Assembly (NCBI GenBank): GCA_011053055.1
Contig: DRHT01000031.1
Coordinates: 310,001 to 374,000 of the forward strand
Direction: 5' to 3'
From: Halopseudomonas sabulinigri
Lineage (GTDB): Bacteria > Pseudomonadota > Gammaproteobacteria > Pseudomonadales > Pseudomonadaceae
DNA: 64,000 nucleotides
Below the pieces are notes generated by a model. The model was not told the origin of the DNA. It searched no databases and saw only the letters and a list, made by a program, of their open reading frames with translations. The position numbers were made by a program, and so were the translations under genes. Positions 46,849 to 57,521 of the stretch are shown in pieces. Each line of letters begins with the position of its first letter. Position 1 is the stretch's first letter.

Positions 46849-48348
46849 TTACAGCTTGATCCAGGTCGACTTCAGTTCAGTGTATTTGTCGAATGCATGC
46901 AGCGACTTATCGCGGCCGTTACCCGATTGCTTGAAGCCGCCAAAGGGTGCGGTCATGTCGCCCCCGTCATACTGGTTGACCCACACACTGCCGGCGCGCA
47001 GCGCCTTGGCAGCACGGTGTGCCTTGGACAGGTCTGCCGTCCAAACGGCCGCTGCCAGACCATAAATGGTGTCGTTAGCAATGCGCATGGCTTCGTCGAA
47101 GCCGGTGAAGCTGATCACCGAGAGTACCGGCCCGAAAATCTCTTCGCGGGCAATACGCATGCTGTTGTTAACATCGGCAAAGATGGTGGGCTCCACGAAA
47201 AGACCGCCCGTCTCTTCCATCACCCGCTTGCCGCCCAGCACCAACTTGGCGCCGTCCGCGTGGCCCGCTTCGATGTAGCGCAGCACTGTTTCAATTTGGG
47301 TGGTATCGACCAATGCGCCGACTGCGGTGTTGGGGTCCAGCGGGTGGCCCGGCGCCCAGCTTGCCTTGAGCGCTGCCGCGACTTTCTCGACAAAAGCATC
47401 CTTGATTGACGCCTCGACCAATAGACGTGAACCGGCAGTGCAGACCTCACCCTGATTGAAGGCGATAGCGCTGGCAGCCGCTTCAGCGGCGGCATCCAAG
47501 TCTGGCGCATCAGCGAACACCACGTTTGGACTCTTGCCACCCGCCTCCAGCCAAACTCGCTTCATGTTCGACTCGCCCGCATAAATCATCAACTGCTTGG
47601 CGACGCGCGTGGAACCAGTAAACACGATGGTATCGACGTCCATGTGCAGCGCTAGCGCCTTGCCCACGGTATGTCCGTAACCCGGTAGCACGTTAAGCAC
47701 GCCAGCAGGCATGCCCGCTTCCAGCGCCAGCGCTGCGATACGGATGGCGGTCAGCGGTGATTTTTCGGAAGGCTTGAGGATCACCGAATTACCAGTGGCC
47801 AGCGCTGGGCCGAGCTTCCAACTGGCCATCAACAGCGGGAAATTCCACGGCACAATAGCCGCCACCACGCCAATAGGTTCCCGGGTGATCAAACCCAGCT
47901 CATCGTGCGCGGTAGGCGCCACTTCGTCGTAAATCTTGTCGATGGCTTCAGCAGACCAGCGGATCGAATTGGCCGCACCGGGGATATCTACGGTGGTCGA
48001 ATCGCCAATCGGCTTACCCATATCGAGGGTTTCCAGCAGCGCCAGCTCTTCGCCATGCTGCTCGATCAGGTCGGCAAAACGCTGCATGACCTTTTTACGC
48101 TGCGCGGGCGCCGAACGTGACCAGACACCGCTATCGAATACCGCACGCGCGTTAGCCACCGCCTGCTCGGCATCGGCCTGATCGCAACTGGCGACCTGCG
48201 CCAGAACCCGGCCATCAATCGGCGACACGCAATCAAAGGTCGCACCAGTGGCGGCGTGCTGATATTGACCGGCGACAAACGCCTGACCTTGAATCTGCAG
48301 GGCAGCGGCACGCTGCTCCCAATCCTGACGGCTAAAAGACGCAGACAT
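46849..48348 (-). CDS. kauB: Gamma-glutamyl-aminobutyraldehyde dehydrogenase (KauB/PuuC)
   Basis: 499 aa from the ATG at 48348 (AGAGG 8 nt upstream). Oxidises gamma-glutamyl-aminobutyraldehyde or free aminoaldehydes from PauB and SpuC. Base Glu in VWLEAGGKSPNVVFAD; catalytic Cys in FNQGEVCTAGSRLLVE; C-terminal VNQYDGGDMTAPFGGFKQSG closely follows E. coli PuuC. Divergent from bauA with a 254-bp shared control region. Confidence 0.93.
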   Translation of the reverse strand: MSASFSRQDWEQRAAALQIQGQAFVAGQYQHAATGATFDCVSPIDGRVLAQVASCDQADAEQAVANARAVFDSGVWSRSAPAQRKKVMQRFADLIEQHGEELALLETLDMGKPIGDSTTVDIPGAANSIRWSAEAIDKIYDEVAPTAHDELGLITREPIGVVAAIVPWNFPLLMASWKLGPALATGNSVILKPSEKSPLTAIRIAALALEAGMPAGVLNVLPGYGHTVGKALALHMDVDTIVFTGSTRVAKQLMIYAGESNMKRVWLEAGGKSPNVVFADAPDLDAAAEAAASAIAFNQGEVCTAGSRLLVEASIKDAFVEKVAAALKASWAPGHPLDPNTAVGALVDTTQIETVLRYIEAGHADGAKLVLGGKRVMEETGGLFVEPTIFADVNNSMRIAREEIFGPVLSVISFTGFDEAMRIANDTIYGLAAAVWTADLSKAHRAAKALRAGSVWVNQYDGGDMTAPFGGFKQSGNGRDKSLHAFDKYTELKSTWIKL

Positions 48349-48602
48349 GGCAATAACCTCTCTAGGGGAAACCCGCACTGGGGTGCCCGACGGAATGAAC
48401 TGGCAATGTCGGCCACAGTAATAAGGCATTTTGAAAAATTCAATATATTTGACACCCGGACCCGCAACTACCGGTCAAATTCTTTCAAATACCCCCTTTT
48501 TCGTTTGTTATTTTTGACATAGACTTCGCAAAGATCACATTTACATCGCCACCAAGGCTGCCCGCCCCCACCGTCTCTACCGGCACCCGCCAGGAAGGTC
48601 AC
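48349..48602. promoter_or_regulatory. Divergent kauB/bauA control region
   Basis: 254 bases, AT-rich around 48430-48530. TTGAA-AAA-TTCAA (48431-48443) is an inverted repeat sharing half-sites with the palindrome before gabD. A TTGACA hexamer at 48524-48529 may be the bauA -35 box, but no good -10 follows. Confidence 0.45.
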
Positions 48603-49943
48603 ATGAACAGCATGCAACAACCCACGCCCGCCCAGCAGGATCTGAGCCTCGATCCATTCTGGATGCCTTTTACTGCCAACCGTCAGTTCAAGTCGCGCCC
48701 GCGCCTGCTGGCCAGTGCTCAAGGCATGTTTTATACCGACGTGGAAGGTCGTCAGGTGCTGGACGGTACTTCAGGCCTTTGGTGTTGCAACGCGGGGCAC
48801 GGTCGGCGTGAGATCGCCGAGGCAGTGAGCAAGCAAATCAGCACGATGGATTTTGCACCCACGTTTCAGATGGGCCACCCGCTGCCGTTTCAGCTGGCCG
48901 AGCGACTGATTGAGCTATCACCGGCGGGCTTGAACCGGGTGTTCTACACCAACTCCGGCTCGGAGTCGGTGGATACCGCACTGAAAATAGCCCTCGCCTA
49001 CCAACGCGCTATTGGCCAAGGCACGCGCACTCGCCTGATCGGCCGTGAGCTTGGTTATCACGGGGTAGGATTCGGCGGTATCTCCGTCGGCGGCATGGTT
49101 AATAACCGCAAGGCTTTTGGCGCCCTGCTGCCGGGTGTCGATCACCTGCCGCATACGCTGGACCTGGAACGCAACGCCTTCACCAAGGGCCTGCCACAGT
49201 TCGGCATGGAGCGCGCAGATGCGCTGGAAGCTCTAGTTACCCTGCACGGCGCAGAAAATATAGCCGCGGTAATAGTTGAACCTATGTCTGGCTCAGCGGG
49301 TGTGATTTTGCCGCCTGAGGGTTATCTCAAGCGTCTGCGCGAGATCACCGCCAAGCATGGCATCCTGCTGATTTTTGACGAGGTGATCACCGGTTACGGT
49401 CGCGTCGGCGCGCCTTTCGCCGCACAGCGCTGGGACGTTACTCCGGACATTATCACCACAGCCAAAGGTCTGACTAACGGTGCCATCCCCATGGGCGCCG
49501 TATTTGTCAGTGATGCCATTCACGATGCCTTTATGCAGGGCCCAGCCGGCGCCATTGAGTTTTTCCATGGCTACACCTATTCCGGCCACCCGGTTGCCGC
49601 TGCTGCAGCACTGGCTACCCTGGATATCTACGCGCGCGATGGCCTGCTGACCCGCGCCGCCGATCTGGAAAGCTATTGGGCTGAGCTGTTGCATAGCCTT
49701 AAAGATCTGCCCAATGTGATCGACATTCGCAATACCGGGCTGGTGGGCGCCATCCATTTATCCAGCCGCGAAGGCGCGCCTGGCGCACGCGGTTACGAGG
49801 TATTCGACGGCTGCTTCTGGGAAGGCGCCATGATTCGTTGCACCGGCGACATTCTGGCCATGTCGCCGCCGCTGATAGCAGAAAAGCAGGATCTGGACCA
49901 GCTGATCGAGATCGTCAGCAAGGTCATCAAACAGACCGCCTAA
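48603..49943 (+). CDS. bauA: Beta-alanine-pyruvate aminotransferase
   Basis: 446 aa class III PLP enzyme giving malonate semialdehyde and alanine from beta-alanine, a product of spermidine breakdown. PLP Lys in IITTAKGLTNGAIPMGAVF, Asp in LLIFDEVITGYGRVG, N-terminal LDPFWMPFTANRQFK and GTSGLWCCNAGHGRREI fit the omega-amino-acid:pyruvate group. GAAGG ribosome site. First gene of bauA-bauC-bauB. Confidence 0.93.
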   Translation: MNSMQQPTPAQQDLSLDPFWMPFTANRQFKSRPRLLASAQGMFYTDVEGRQVLDGTSGLWCCNAGHGRREIAEAVSKQISTMDFAPTFQMGHPLPFQLAERLIELSPAGLNRVFYTNSGSESVDTALKIALAYQRAIGQGTRTRLIGRELGYHGVGFGGISVGGMVNNRKAFGALLPGVDHLPHTLDLERNAFTKGLPQFGMERADALEALVTLHGAENIAAVIVEPMSGSAGVILPPEGYLKRLREITAKHGILLIFDEVITGYGRVGAPFAAQRWDVTPDIITTAKGLTNGAIPMGAVFVSDAIHDAFMQGPAGAIEFFHGYTYSGHPVAAAAALATLDIYARDGLLTRAADLESYWAELLHSLKDLPNVIDIRNTGLVGAIHLSSREGAPGARGYEVFDGCFWEGAMIRCTGDILAMSPPLIAEKQDLDQLIEIVSKVIKQTA

Positions 49944-49956
49944 CCCTCTATAAAAC

Positions 49957-49976
49957 GCCCGGCCGCTGGCCGGGCA
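49957..49976 (+). terminator. Hairpin between bauA and bauC
   Basis: GCCCGGCC-GCT-GGCCGGGC, 8-bp perfect stem then ATTCATTT; probably a partial terminator, 13 bp after the bauA stop. Confidence 0.65.
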
Positions 49977-50003
49977 TTCATTTCTGACTTCTGGTGACTT
50001 TCA

Positions 50004-51497
50004 ATGACACTGCAACTGACCCATTACATTAACGGCCAGCACAGCGCTGCCAGCACACGCACCCAAGCCACCTTCGACCCAGCTACCGGCCAACAGCGCG
50101 GCGAAGTCTCGCTGGCCAGTGTCAGCGAAGTCGAGCAGGCCATTGCGCATGCCAAAGCAGCCTTCCCTGCCTGGGCCGCCACTACGCCGCTCAATCGCGC
50201 GCGCGTGCTGTTCAAATACAAAGCGCTACTGGAAGCCCATGCCGACGAGTTGGCGGAACTGATCACCCGCGAGCACGGCAAGGTATTCGATGACGCCAAG
50301 GGCGAGCTGACCCGTGGTATTGAAGTGGTCGAGTTTGCCTGCGGCATTCCACACTTGCTCAAGGGTGAGCACAGCGAACAGGTTGGCGGCGGTGTAGACG
50401 CCTGGTCCTTGAATCAAGCGCTCGGCGTGGTTGCCGGCATTGCCCCTTTCAACTTCCCGGCCATGGTGCCTATGTGGATGTTCCCGGTCGCTATTGCCTG
50501 TGGCAACACCTTCATCATGAAACCGTCCGAGAAGGACCCGAGCGTGCCGCTGCGATTGGCTGAGTTGCTGACCGAAGCTGGGCTGCCGGACGGGGTGTTC
50601 AACGTGGTCAACGGCGACAAGGAAGCCGTTGACGTGCTGCTGACCCACCCCGACGTTCAGGCGGTCAGCTTCGTTGGTTCAACGCCCATCGCCGAGTACA
50701 TCTATGCCACCGGTAGCGCCCACGGTAAGCGCGTACAGGCCCTTGGCGGCGCCAAGAACCACATGGTCGTGATGCCCGACGCGGATTTGGATCAAACGGT
50801 TAACGCGCTAATGGGCGCAGCCTATGGCAGCGCCGGCGAGCGCTGCATGGCGATCTCTGTCGCGGTCGCGGTAGGCGACGTCGGTGACAAGTTGATCTCG
50901 GCCCTAACGCCGAAAATCAAAGCATTGAAAATTGGTAGCGGCATGGAACCTGGCATGGAAATGGGCCCACTGGTTTCTGCGGCCCACCGCGACAAAGTAA
51001 AAGGTTACGTCGACAAAGGTGTCGCTGAAGGCGCCACGCTAGTGATTGACGGGCGTGACCATGTGGTTGATGGCCACGAGCAAGGCTACTTCATCGGTGG
51101 CTGCCTGTTCGACAACGTCAGCGCCGACATGGTGGTCTATCAGGAAGAGATTTTTGGCCCCGTACTCTGCGTGGTACGCGTGCCTGACTACGCCAGCGCT
51201 GTAAAGCTCATCAACGCCCACGAGTTTGGCAACGGCACTGCCATCTTCACCCGCGATGGTGATTGCGCACGTCAGTTCTGCAACGAAATTCAAGTCGGCA
51301 TGGTTGGCGTCAATGTGCCCATCCCAGTGCCTATGGCCTTCCACAGTTTCGGCGGCTGGAAGCGCTCACTGTTTGGCCCGCTGCACATGCATGGACCCGA
51401 CGGCGTGCGCTTCTACACCAAGCGCAAGGCAATCACCTCGCGCTGGCCTACCGGTATTCGCGCGGACGCCGAGTTCGCCATGCCCACCATGAAGTAA
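50004..51497 (+). CDS. bauC: CoA-acylating (methyl)malonate-semialdehyde dehydrogenase
   Basis: 497 aa. Oxidises malonate semialdehyde to acetyl-CoA, taking the BauA product. MmsA-type: N-terminal [26 protein letters not shown], catalytic Cys in [18 protein letters not shown]-terminal [14 protein letters not shown]. The bauA context makes BauC more likely than valine-pathway MmsA. Confidence 0.9.
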   Translation: MTLQLTHYINGQHSAASTRTQATFDPATGQQRGEVSLASVSEVEQAIAHAKAAFPAWAATTPLNRARVLFKYKALLEAHADELAELITREHGKVFDDAKGELTRGIEVVEFACGIPHLLKGEHSEQVGGGVDAWSLNQALGVVAGIAPFNFPAMVPMWMFPVAIACGNTFIMKPSEKDPSVPLRLAELLTEAGLPDGVFNVVNGDKEAVDVLLTHPDVQAVSFVGSTPIAEYIYATGSAHGKRVQALGGAKNHMVVMPDADLDQTVNALMGAAYGSAGERCMAISVAVAVGDVGDKLISALTPKIKALKIGSGMEPGMEMGPLVSAAHRDKVKGYVDKGVAEGATLVIDGRDHVVDGHEQGYFIGGCLFDNVSADMVVYQEEIFGPVLCVVRVPDYASAVKLINAHEFGNGTAIFTRDGDCARQFCNEIQVGMVGVNVPIPVPMAFHSFGGWKRSLFGPLHMHGPDGVRFYTKRKAITSRWPTGIRADAEFAMPTMK

Positions 51498-51504
51498 GCC
51501 TCAC

Positions 51505-51530
51505 GCCCCGGCCATCGCGCCGGGGCTTTT
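51505..51530 (+). terminator. Rho-independent terminator after bauC
   Basis: GCCCCGGC, CATCGC, GCCGGGGC then TTTT. Lies between bauC and bauB, so bauB is partly separated. Confidence 0.8.
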
Positions 51531-51554
51531 CATTGCCGCTCTGGAATCACGCTC

Positions 51555-51923
51555 ATGACCATCAACAGCATCATCGACTTCGCCACCGCCGATACCCCTG
51601 CAGAACACTACCGCCCCGACCCCGCCAAAGTGCTAAAAGGTGACCCGGCGCAAAACGTACGCAACCACTACAGCAGCCCCAACCAGCAGTTCTCCGCTGG
51701 CGTCTGGGAATGCGAGCCGGGGCAGTGGAAGGTTAGCTACAGTGAGTACGAGTACTGCGAGATTCTGGCTGGCGAGTCTATTTTACATGACGATCAAGGT
51801 GGCAGCCGCACGGTGCGCACCGGTGACCGCTTCGTCATACCCGCTGGATTTTCGGGCACCTGGGAAGCCGTACTGCCAACACGCAAGGTATATGTGATTT
51901 TTGAGCCAACCTCAGCGGTTTGA
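51555..51923 (+). CDS. bauB: Cupin-domain protein (BauB-like)
   Basis: 122 aa, cupin_3/DUF861 type: GVWECEPGQWKVSYSEYEYC then EILAGESILHDD and TGDRFVIPAGFSGTWEA. Members have single-domain beta-barrels; role in beta-alanine use is known only by genetic linkage (bauB in P. aeruginosa). Gene order here is bauA-bauC-bauB, different from bauA-bauB-bauC. Confidence 0.85.
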   Translation: MTINSIIDFATADTPAEHYRPDPAKVLKGDPAQNVRNHYSSPNQQFSAGVWECEPGQWKVSYSEYEYCEILAGESILHDDQGGSRTVRTGDRFVIPAGFSGTWEAVLPTRKVYVIFEPTSAV

Positions 51924-52008
51924 TACGGCTCGTCGCAAAGGCCAGCGCCGGGCTTGACTGGCGAGGCACCAACCCCTAGGTTTAGCGGCCGTTGCCCCGG
52001 AGCACTTC

Positions 52009-52761
52009 ATGCCGCTTGCTTTCGGCCGTCTTTGCGGCCTGATTTTCAGCCTACTATTACCTTTCGCCGCCCAGGCTGAAAAAGCGCCTATCGAGATAGT
52101 AGTGGCTGAGTTTCCGCCTTATCTGCAACTCGATGCTGAGGGGCTGCCAAGCGGTCCGGCAGTGGAACTGATCGAGCTGCTATTAGCTGATATTAAGCAA
52201 CCCTACGTCATACGCGAGTTTCCGCCGGCTCGTGCCGGCCAACGCTTGATCAGCGGCCAGGCGATGCTAACCATCGCGCCAGACGGCAACCCTCAACTCT
52301 CGCGCATCGCCCTACAGGGTAAAGAGCCTCTATTTATCTTGGCACTGAACCTCTATCGCAAACCAGAAACACCCGCTATTCACAAGCTGACCGATCTTGC
52401 CGGCAAACACGTCATATCTGTAAGCGCGTACAGTTTCGGCGACACCGATGCGTTGCTCGCTCTGAATCAGCCTCCAACTCGCCGGCTCGAAGCCAACACC
52501 CATGAATCCGCGCTAAATATGTTGCTACATGGGCGCGCCGATTACCTACTCGACTTTGCCGAGCCCATCCGCGAGCAAGTTTTCCAACTACCACCCCACG
52601 TTGTGGTCGCTGATCCCGTCGCGCAAGTCAGCCTGTATTGGTACCTATCGCGCCGCTTCCCGGACCCGCAACTGCTCAATCAATTAGACCAAACGGTTAG
52701 CGCGCGCAGTGCCGACGGCAGCATCAAGCGCATACTATTGGCCTCGCAGCCGGCGCAATAG
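52009..52761 (+). CDS. Orphan periplasmic solute-binding-like protein (SBP_bac_3)
   Basis: 250 aa. Signal peptide 1-23 (LLLPFAAQA, then EKAPIE). Type-3 solute-binding fold: IVVAEFPPYLQLDAEGLPSGPAVELIE, LTDLAGKHVISVSAYSFGD and ADYLLDFAEPI. No permease or ATPase gene nearby, so it may feed a distant transporter or act as a sensor. Ligand not readable; the usual binding Arg is not evident. Unrelated in sequence to SpuD/E. Confidence 0.82.
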   Translation: MPLAFGRLCGLIFSLLLPFAAQAEKAPIEIVVAEFPPYLQLDAEGLPSGPAVELIELLLADIKQPYVIREFPPARAGQRLISGQAMLTIAPDGNPQLSRIALQGKEPLFILALNLYRKPETPAIHKLTDLAGKHVISVSAYSFGDTDALLALNQPPTRRLEANTHESALNMLLHGRADYLLDFAEPIREQVFQLPPHVVVADPVAQVSLYWYLSRRFPDPQLLNQLDQTVSARSADGSIKRILLASQPAQ

Positions 52762-52864
52762 CCTCTCGCCCGAAGAGCCAGTTGGCAAGATTGCGCAAAC
52801 AATATGGTCTAAACGTGACCAACGAGTTACATTCCTCGTCACCCTGTAAGTTCAAACAAACCCA

Positions 52865-52874
52865 ATTACGTAAT
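52865..52874. promoter_or_regulatory. Short palindrome upstream of fabY
   Basis: ATTACGTAAT, ~90 bp before the fabY start in a 200-bp leader. Candidate binding site; short enough to occur by chance. Confidence 0.25.
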
Positions 52875-52961
52875 CAGTCCAGCCTGAGCGCATAGCTAAT
52901 CAGTTCAGGGCCGGGTAGCCTAAAGGCTTGCCCCGAGGGGACCGTGTTAGGAGCCTGCAAG

Positions 52962-54869
52962 ATGTCGCGTTTACCTGTCATTGTCGGGTTCGGCGGATAC
53001 AACGCCGCCGGGCGAAGCTCATTCCATCATGGCTTTCGACGCATGGTGATCGAATCGCTGCCCGCCGCCGAGCGCCAGCAGACTCTCACTGGCCTCGCCG
53101 TGCTGATGAAGCTGGTACGGGTGGAAAACGAACAGTATCTGGACGCCGATGACCAAGTACTCAGCCAAGCCGATATAGAACAACGCTTCGGCCAGCAGAT
53201 ACTTGATGGCACCTTGGTACGGCGCATAGAAAAGCGTCATCTCGACGTAGACGCCGCCCACTGGCAAAAGAACCTCACCATCACCGGCGAAGCCGGCAAG
53301 CCTTTCTCTTTCATCACCCTGAACAAGCAGCTGCCCGAGCCCCTACCAAGCGACTGGGCAGTCGAAGCGCTGAACGATACTGAGGTGATGGTTACCGTTT
53401 ACGATGGCTGCGACATCAAGGTCGATAGCTATCGCTCGCTGCCCGTCAAATCTGCCGGTCAGTTGCCCAGCGGCATGGAGCCCGGCGAGCTGTATGCCTC
53501 GCGCTTTCACCCACGCGGCCTGCAACTGACCATCGTTGCGGCCACTGATGCGTTGCGCTCGGTCGGTATCGAATGGCAGACCATTGCCGATGCAGTAGAA
53601 CCCGATGAAGTCGCGGTATTTGCCAGTAGCGCCATGAGCCAACTGGACGAAAACAGCTTTGGCGGCTTGATGCAGTCACGCCTCAAAGGCGGTCGCGTCA
53701 GCGCCAAACAGCTGGCGCTAGGCCTCAATAGCATGCCAGCGGACTTTATCAACGCCTATATTCTCGGCAGCGTGGGTACAACAGGCGCCATCACAGGCGC
53801 CTGTGCCAGTTTTCTTTACAACCTGCAAAAAGGCAGCGATATGATCACCAGCGGGCGGGCCCGTGTGGTGTTAGTGGGTAACGGCGAAGCGCCGATTACC
53901 CAAGAGTGTATCGAGGGCTACGGCGCCATGGGTGCACTGGCGACCGAAGAAGGGCTCCGCCAGGTGGGAGGTCAGCAAGACGTCGACTTCCGCCGCGCCA
54001 GCCGCCCGTTCAGCCACAACTGCGGATTTACCTTGGCCGAATCCGGCCAGTTTTTCGTGTTGATGGATGATGCGTTGGCAATCGAGTTGGGTGCCGATAT
54101 TCACGGCGCCGTGCCGGATGTGTTCATCAATGCCGACGGTTTCAAGAAGTCCATCTCGGCCCCAGGCCCCGGTAACTACCTGACCATGGCCAAGGCCGTG
54201 TACAGCGCTATCCAGATCGTCGGGCCAGAGGCCGTACAACAACGCAGTTTTGTACACGCGCACGGCTCAAGCACACCCGCCAACCGCACCACTGAGTCAG
54301 AGATTCTCGATCGCGTGGCCGGTGCTTTTGATATCAACAACTGGCCGATCGCCGCGGCCAAAGCCTACGTTGGCCACTCGCTGGCCAGTGCCAGCGCCGA
54401 CCAGTTAATGGCAACACTCGGCAGCTTCCGCTATCAGATCATCCCGGGCATAAAGACCATTGATGAGGTCGCTGAGGACGTGCATCAGACCCACTTGCAA
54501 ATCAGTACTAAGGATATCGACCGCCAGAGCAAGCCATTGGAAGTCGCCTTCATCAACTCCAAGGGTTTTGGTGGCAACAACGCCAGCGCGGTTGTGCTGG
54601 CTCCCAACGTCGTCGAGCGCATGCTGGTCAAACGCTACGGAGAGGCCGCTTTTGCTGATTACAGCGCCCGCCGCGAACAGACCCGCGCCAATGCCGCTGC
54701 CTACGATGCGCGTGCGCTCTTGGGTCAGTTGGATATCATCTATAACTTTGGCCAGGGCATGATTGACGATAAGGACATTGAGATCAGTGAGTCGCATATC
54801 AGCATTCCGGGCTTCAACAAGAAGTTGAGCTTTCGTAAGGATGAGCGGTTTAAGGATATGTTGGATTGA
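52962..54869 (+). CDS. fabY: Beta-ketoacyl-ACP synthase, FabY type
   Basis: 635 aa from the ATG at 52962 (TTAGGAG upstream). Condensing enzyme which in P. aeruginosa starts fatty-acid synthesis in place of FabH, joining acetyl-CoA with malonyl-ACP. Thiolase-fold catalytic triad visible: Cys281 in ITGACASFLYNL, His434 in FVHAHGSSTPAN, His472 in KAYVGHSLASAS. Much longer N-terminus than FabB/FabF, as in FabY. Single-gene unit. Confidence 0.92.
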   Translation: MSRLPVIVGFGGYNAAGRSSFHHGFRRMVIESLPAAERQQTLTGLAVLMKLVRVENEQYLDADDQVLSQADIEQRFGQQILDGTLVRRIEKRHLDVDAAHWQKNLTITGEAGKPFSFITLNKQLPEPLPSDWAVEALNDTEVMVTVYDGCDIKVDSYRSLPVKSAGQLPSGMEPGELYASRFHPRGLQLTIVAATDALRSVGIEWQTIADAVEPDEVAVFASSAMSQLDENSFGGLMQSRLKGGRVSAKQLALGLNSMPADFINAYILGSVGTTGAITGACASFLYNLQKGSDMITSGRARVVLVGNGEAPITQECIEGYGAMGALATEEGLRQVGGQQDVDFRRASRPFSHNCGFTLAESGQFFVLMDDALAIELGADIHGAVPDVFINADGFKKSISAPGPGNYLTMAKAVYSAIQIVGPEAVQQRSFVHAHGSSTPANRTTESEILDRVAGAFDINNWPIAAAKAYVGHSLASASADQLMATLGSFRYQIIPGIKTIDEVAEDVHQTHLQISTKDIDRQSKPLEVAFINSKGFGGNNASAVVLAPNVVERMLVKRYGEAAFADYSARREQTRANAAAYDARALLGQLDIIYNFGQGMIDDKDIEISESHISIPGFNKKLSFRKDERFKDMLD

Positions 54870-54978
54870 GCAAAGTCTTACGCGCACATGCGAAGCCTAA
54901 TTTTCAGTGCTGCTTTGCCAATGCCCGTACCTTTGCACGGACTAACAAGTCCCATCTGAGCGGGCGAGTAGCGCAGAG

Positions 54979-55045
54979 CTACCGGGAAAAAGGTGCTCGC
55001 GGTGTCTGAGGCGCATAGCGCCGAGTTTGCGAGTGCCCCCGGTAG
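54979..55045. ncRNA. Long interrupted hairpin, candidate structured RNA or repeat element
   Basis: Three stacked stems share one axis: CTACCGGG/CCCGGTAG (8 bp), GGTGCTCGC/GCGAGTGCC (9 bp with two G-U), and GGCGC-ATA-GCGCC (5 bp). The A5 bulge sits on one side between the first two stems. The downstream hairpin at 55100-55129 may belong to the same element. From memory it resembles short repeats seen between genes in Pseudomonas and Xanthomonas genomes; not checked. Confidence 0.5.
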
Positions 55046-55099
55046 ATCGAGCAACGCAGCGAACCCGCAGGGCCGCGCAGCTGGGTACCGAGGGGGGTG

Positions 55100-55129
55100 T
55101 CGGGGGGAGTGGGTAAGCATTCCCCCTGA
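55100..55129. repeat. Second hairpin of the same element
   Basis: TCGGGGGGAGT, 8-nt loop, ATTCCCCCTGA: 11 pairs with two G-U. Follows the first hairpin after ~55 bases. Confidence 0.5.
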
Positions 55130-55291
55130 CTCGCCATCCGGTGAAACCGAAATTGAACTCAACAAACGATACCCGCTATCCAGAGAACCTGTTTGCTTCC
55201 GCCAAACAACCAATTAGTTGACCAATATCTATAGTGATCAACCAATTCTTGGTATCGCCCGGCTTACCCAAGATTTATGCAACCTATCAGA

Positions 55292-56428
<1,137 letters not shown>

Positions 56429-57088
56429 TTACTTGCGCGCTTTGGCAGCCGCAATGAATGCGGCCATTTCGGCGTTTTTGTCTGCTTCGATTTTCTGCAC
56501 ATTTGGGTTTTTGGCCAACTCGGCCAGCAAAGCCTTGGCTTCCGGCAGCTCAGCCAGAAGATCAATAGCAAAGAGTTTGCCCGCGACTGCGCTGGCCAAA
56601 TCGATACTAAACAGGAACATAATGTCGGCTATGGTCATTTCACAGCCGGCAACATAAGGCGAGAATTTGGCGTGACGCTTGAGCGTCGCGATACCACCCA
56701 GCAAGTCAGCCTTGGCTTTGTCTTTGACGGCCTGTTCAACCTTACCGCCAAAGAAAACCTCCATGTAGCAGCTGCGTGCTGGCAGCTCGATGTACAGCTC
56801 AATTTCCTTGGCTAGCGCGCGCACGTAACCACGCTCGTAAGGATCACTAGGCAGCAGCGGCTTACCACCTTGAGTTTCTTCGATGTATTCCAGAATCACG
56901 TTGGTTTCGTTTAGAAAGCCCTGCTCCGTTTCCAGGACCGGCACCTTGCCGCGCGGACTGATAGCCAGAAAGGCCTCATCTTGGCTGCCATGCACGTTAA
57001 CCATCTCGAAATCGACGCCCTTTTCAAGCAAGGCCAGCTTGGCCATATTGAAGTAGTTACTGACGGCAAAGCCATGAAGTTTGATCAT
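56429..57088 (-). CDS. Glutathione S-transferase-like protein
   Basis: 219 aa from the ATG at 57088 (GGAG upstream). Thioredoxin-fold N-half: MIKLHGFAVSNYFNMAKLAL, GKVPVLETEQGFLNETNVI with the cis-Pro and the glutamate/asparagine glutathione motif; helical C-half with YVAGCEMTIADIMFLFSID. Detoxification or maintenance role; substrate unknown. Its upstream region is shared with the divergent small gene before cyaA. Confidence 0.88.
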   Translation of the reverse strand: MIKLHGFAVSNYFNMAKLALLEKGVDFEMVNVHGSQDEAFLAISPRGKVPVLETEQGFLNETNVILEYIEETQGGKPLLPSDPYERGYVRALAKEIELYIELPARSCYMEVFFGGKVEQAVKDKAKADLLGGIATLKRHAKFSPYVAGCEMTIADIMFLFSIDLASAVAGKLFAIDLLAELPEAKALLAELAKNPNVQKIEADKNAEMAAFIAAAKARK

Positions 57089-57266
57089 GTTATTTTTCTC
57101 CATTGTCCTGCGGGTGTGAAATGCTGCACTCTTGTAACGCTGCTTACGCAGAATATCCAGTGCCATCATGGCAATGAATAGGCGGCAAGAGATCACCCTG
57201 AGTTACGAGCCGATCTCGGCTTTGCTGGCTAGACTGAAAGCTACTCCAACAAGAGGTAATGCCCAG

Positions 57267-57509
57267 ATGCTGAAACCCGAAGAAATTGCTGAAATCAACC
57301 TGCTATGCCAATTCAATCTGGCCAACACGCTGGAGGGTCTGAAAATCCATAAACACGACGCTGACACTGCCACAGTGGCTGCCGTTGAGCGCTTGTTCAA
57401 ACAGGGGCTGGTTACTCAGCACGATGGCGGGTATCTGACCAGTCTCGGGTTAGACGCTGCTGAGCACAGCCAGGCTCTGCTGACCATTCTACGCGCCGAC
57501 CCGGCGTAA
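57267..57509 (+). CDS. Small conserved protein (TIGR02647-like)
   Basis: 80 aa from the ATG at 57267 (AGAGG upstream); a longer frame from 57168 overlaps the GST start. MLKPEEIAEINLLCQFNLAN, helices, then VAAVERLFKQGLVTQHDGGYLTSLG, a winged-helix-like tail. Conserved hypothetical family known next to cyaA in Pseudomonas (PA5273-like). Twelve bases before cyaA, so one operon. Confidence 0.75.
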   Translation: MLKPEEIAEINLLCQFNLANTLEGLKIHKHDADTATVAAVERLFKQGLVTQHDGGYLTSLGLDAAEHSQALLTILRADPA

Positions 57510-57521
57510 ACGAGGCCGGAG

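Larger units (their letters stand above)
54870..55291. other. Gene-free stretch with a folded non-coding element
   Basis: 422 bases between fabY and the deaminase gene. 54960-55130 is GC-rich with two strong hairpins (listed separately). 55200-55260 is AT-rich with three ACCAAT repeats. No open frame here has a ribosome site or a recognisable product. Confidence 0.6.

Noticed and set aside
49293-49757. 154-codon minus-strand frame
   Set aside because: Antisense to bauA, no motifs.
54993-55217. 74-codon plus-strand frame
   Set aside because: Runs through the folded element; composition follows the hairpins, no ribosome site.
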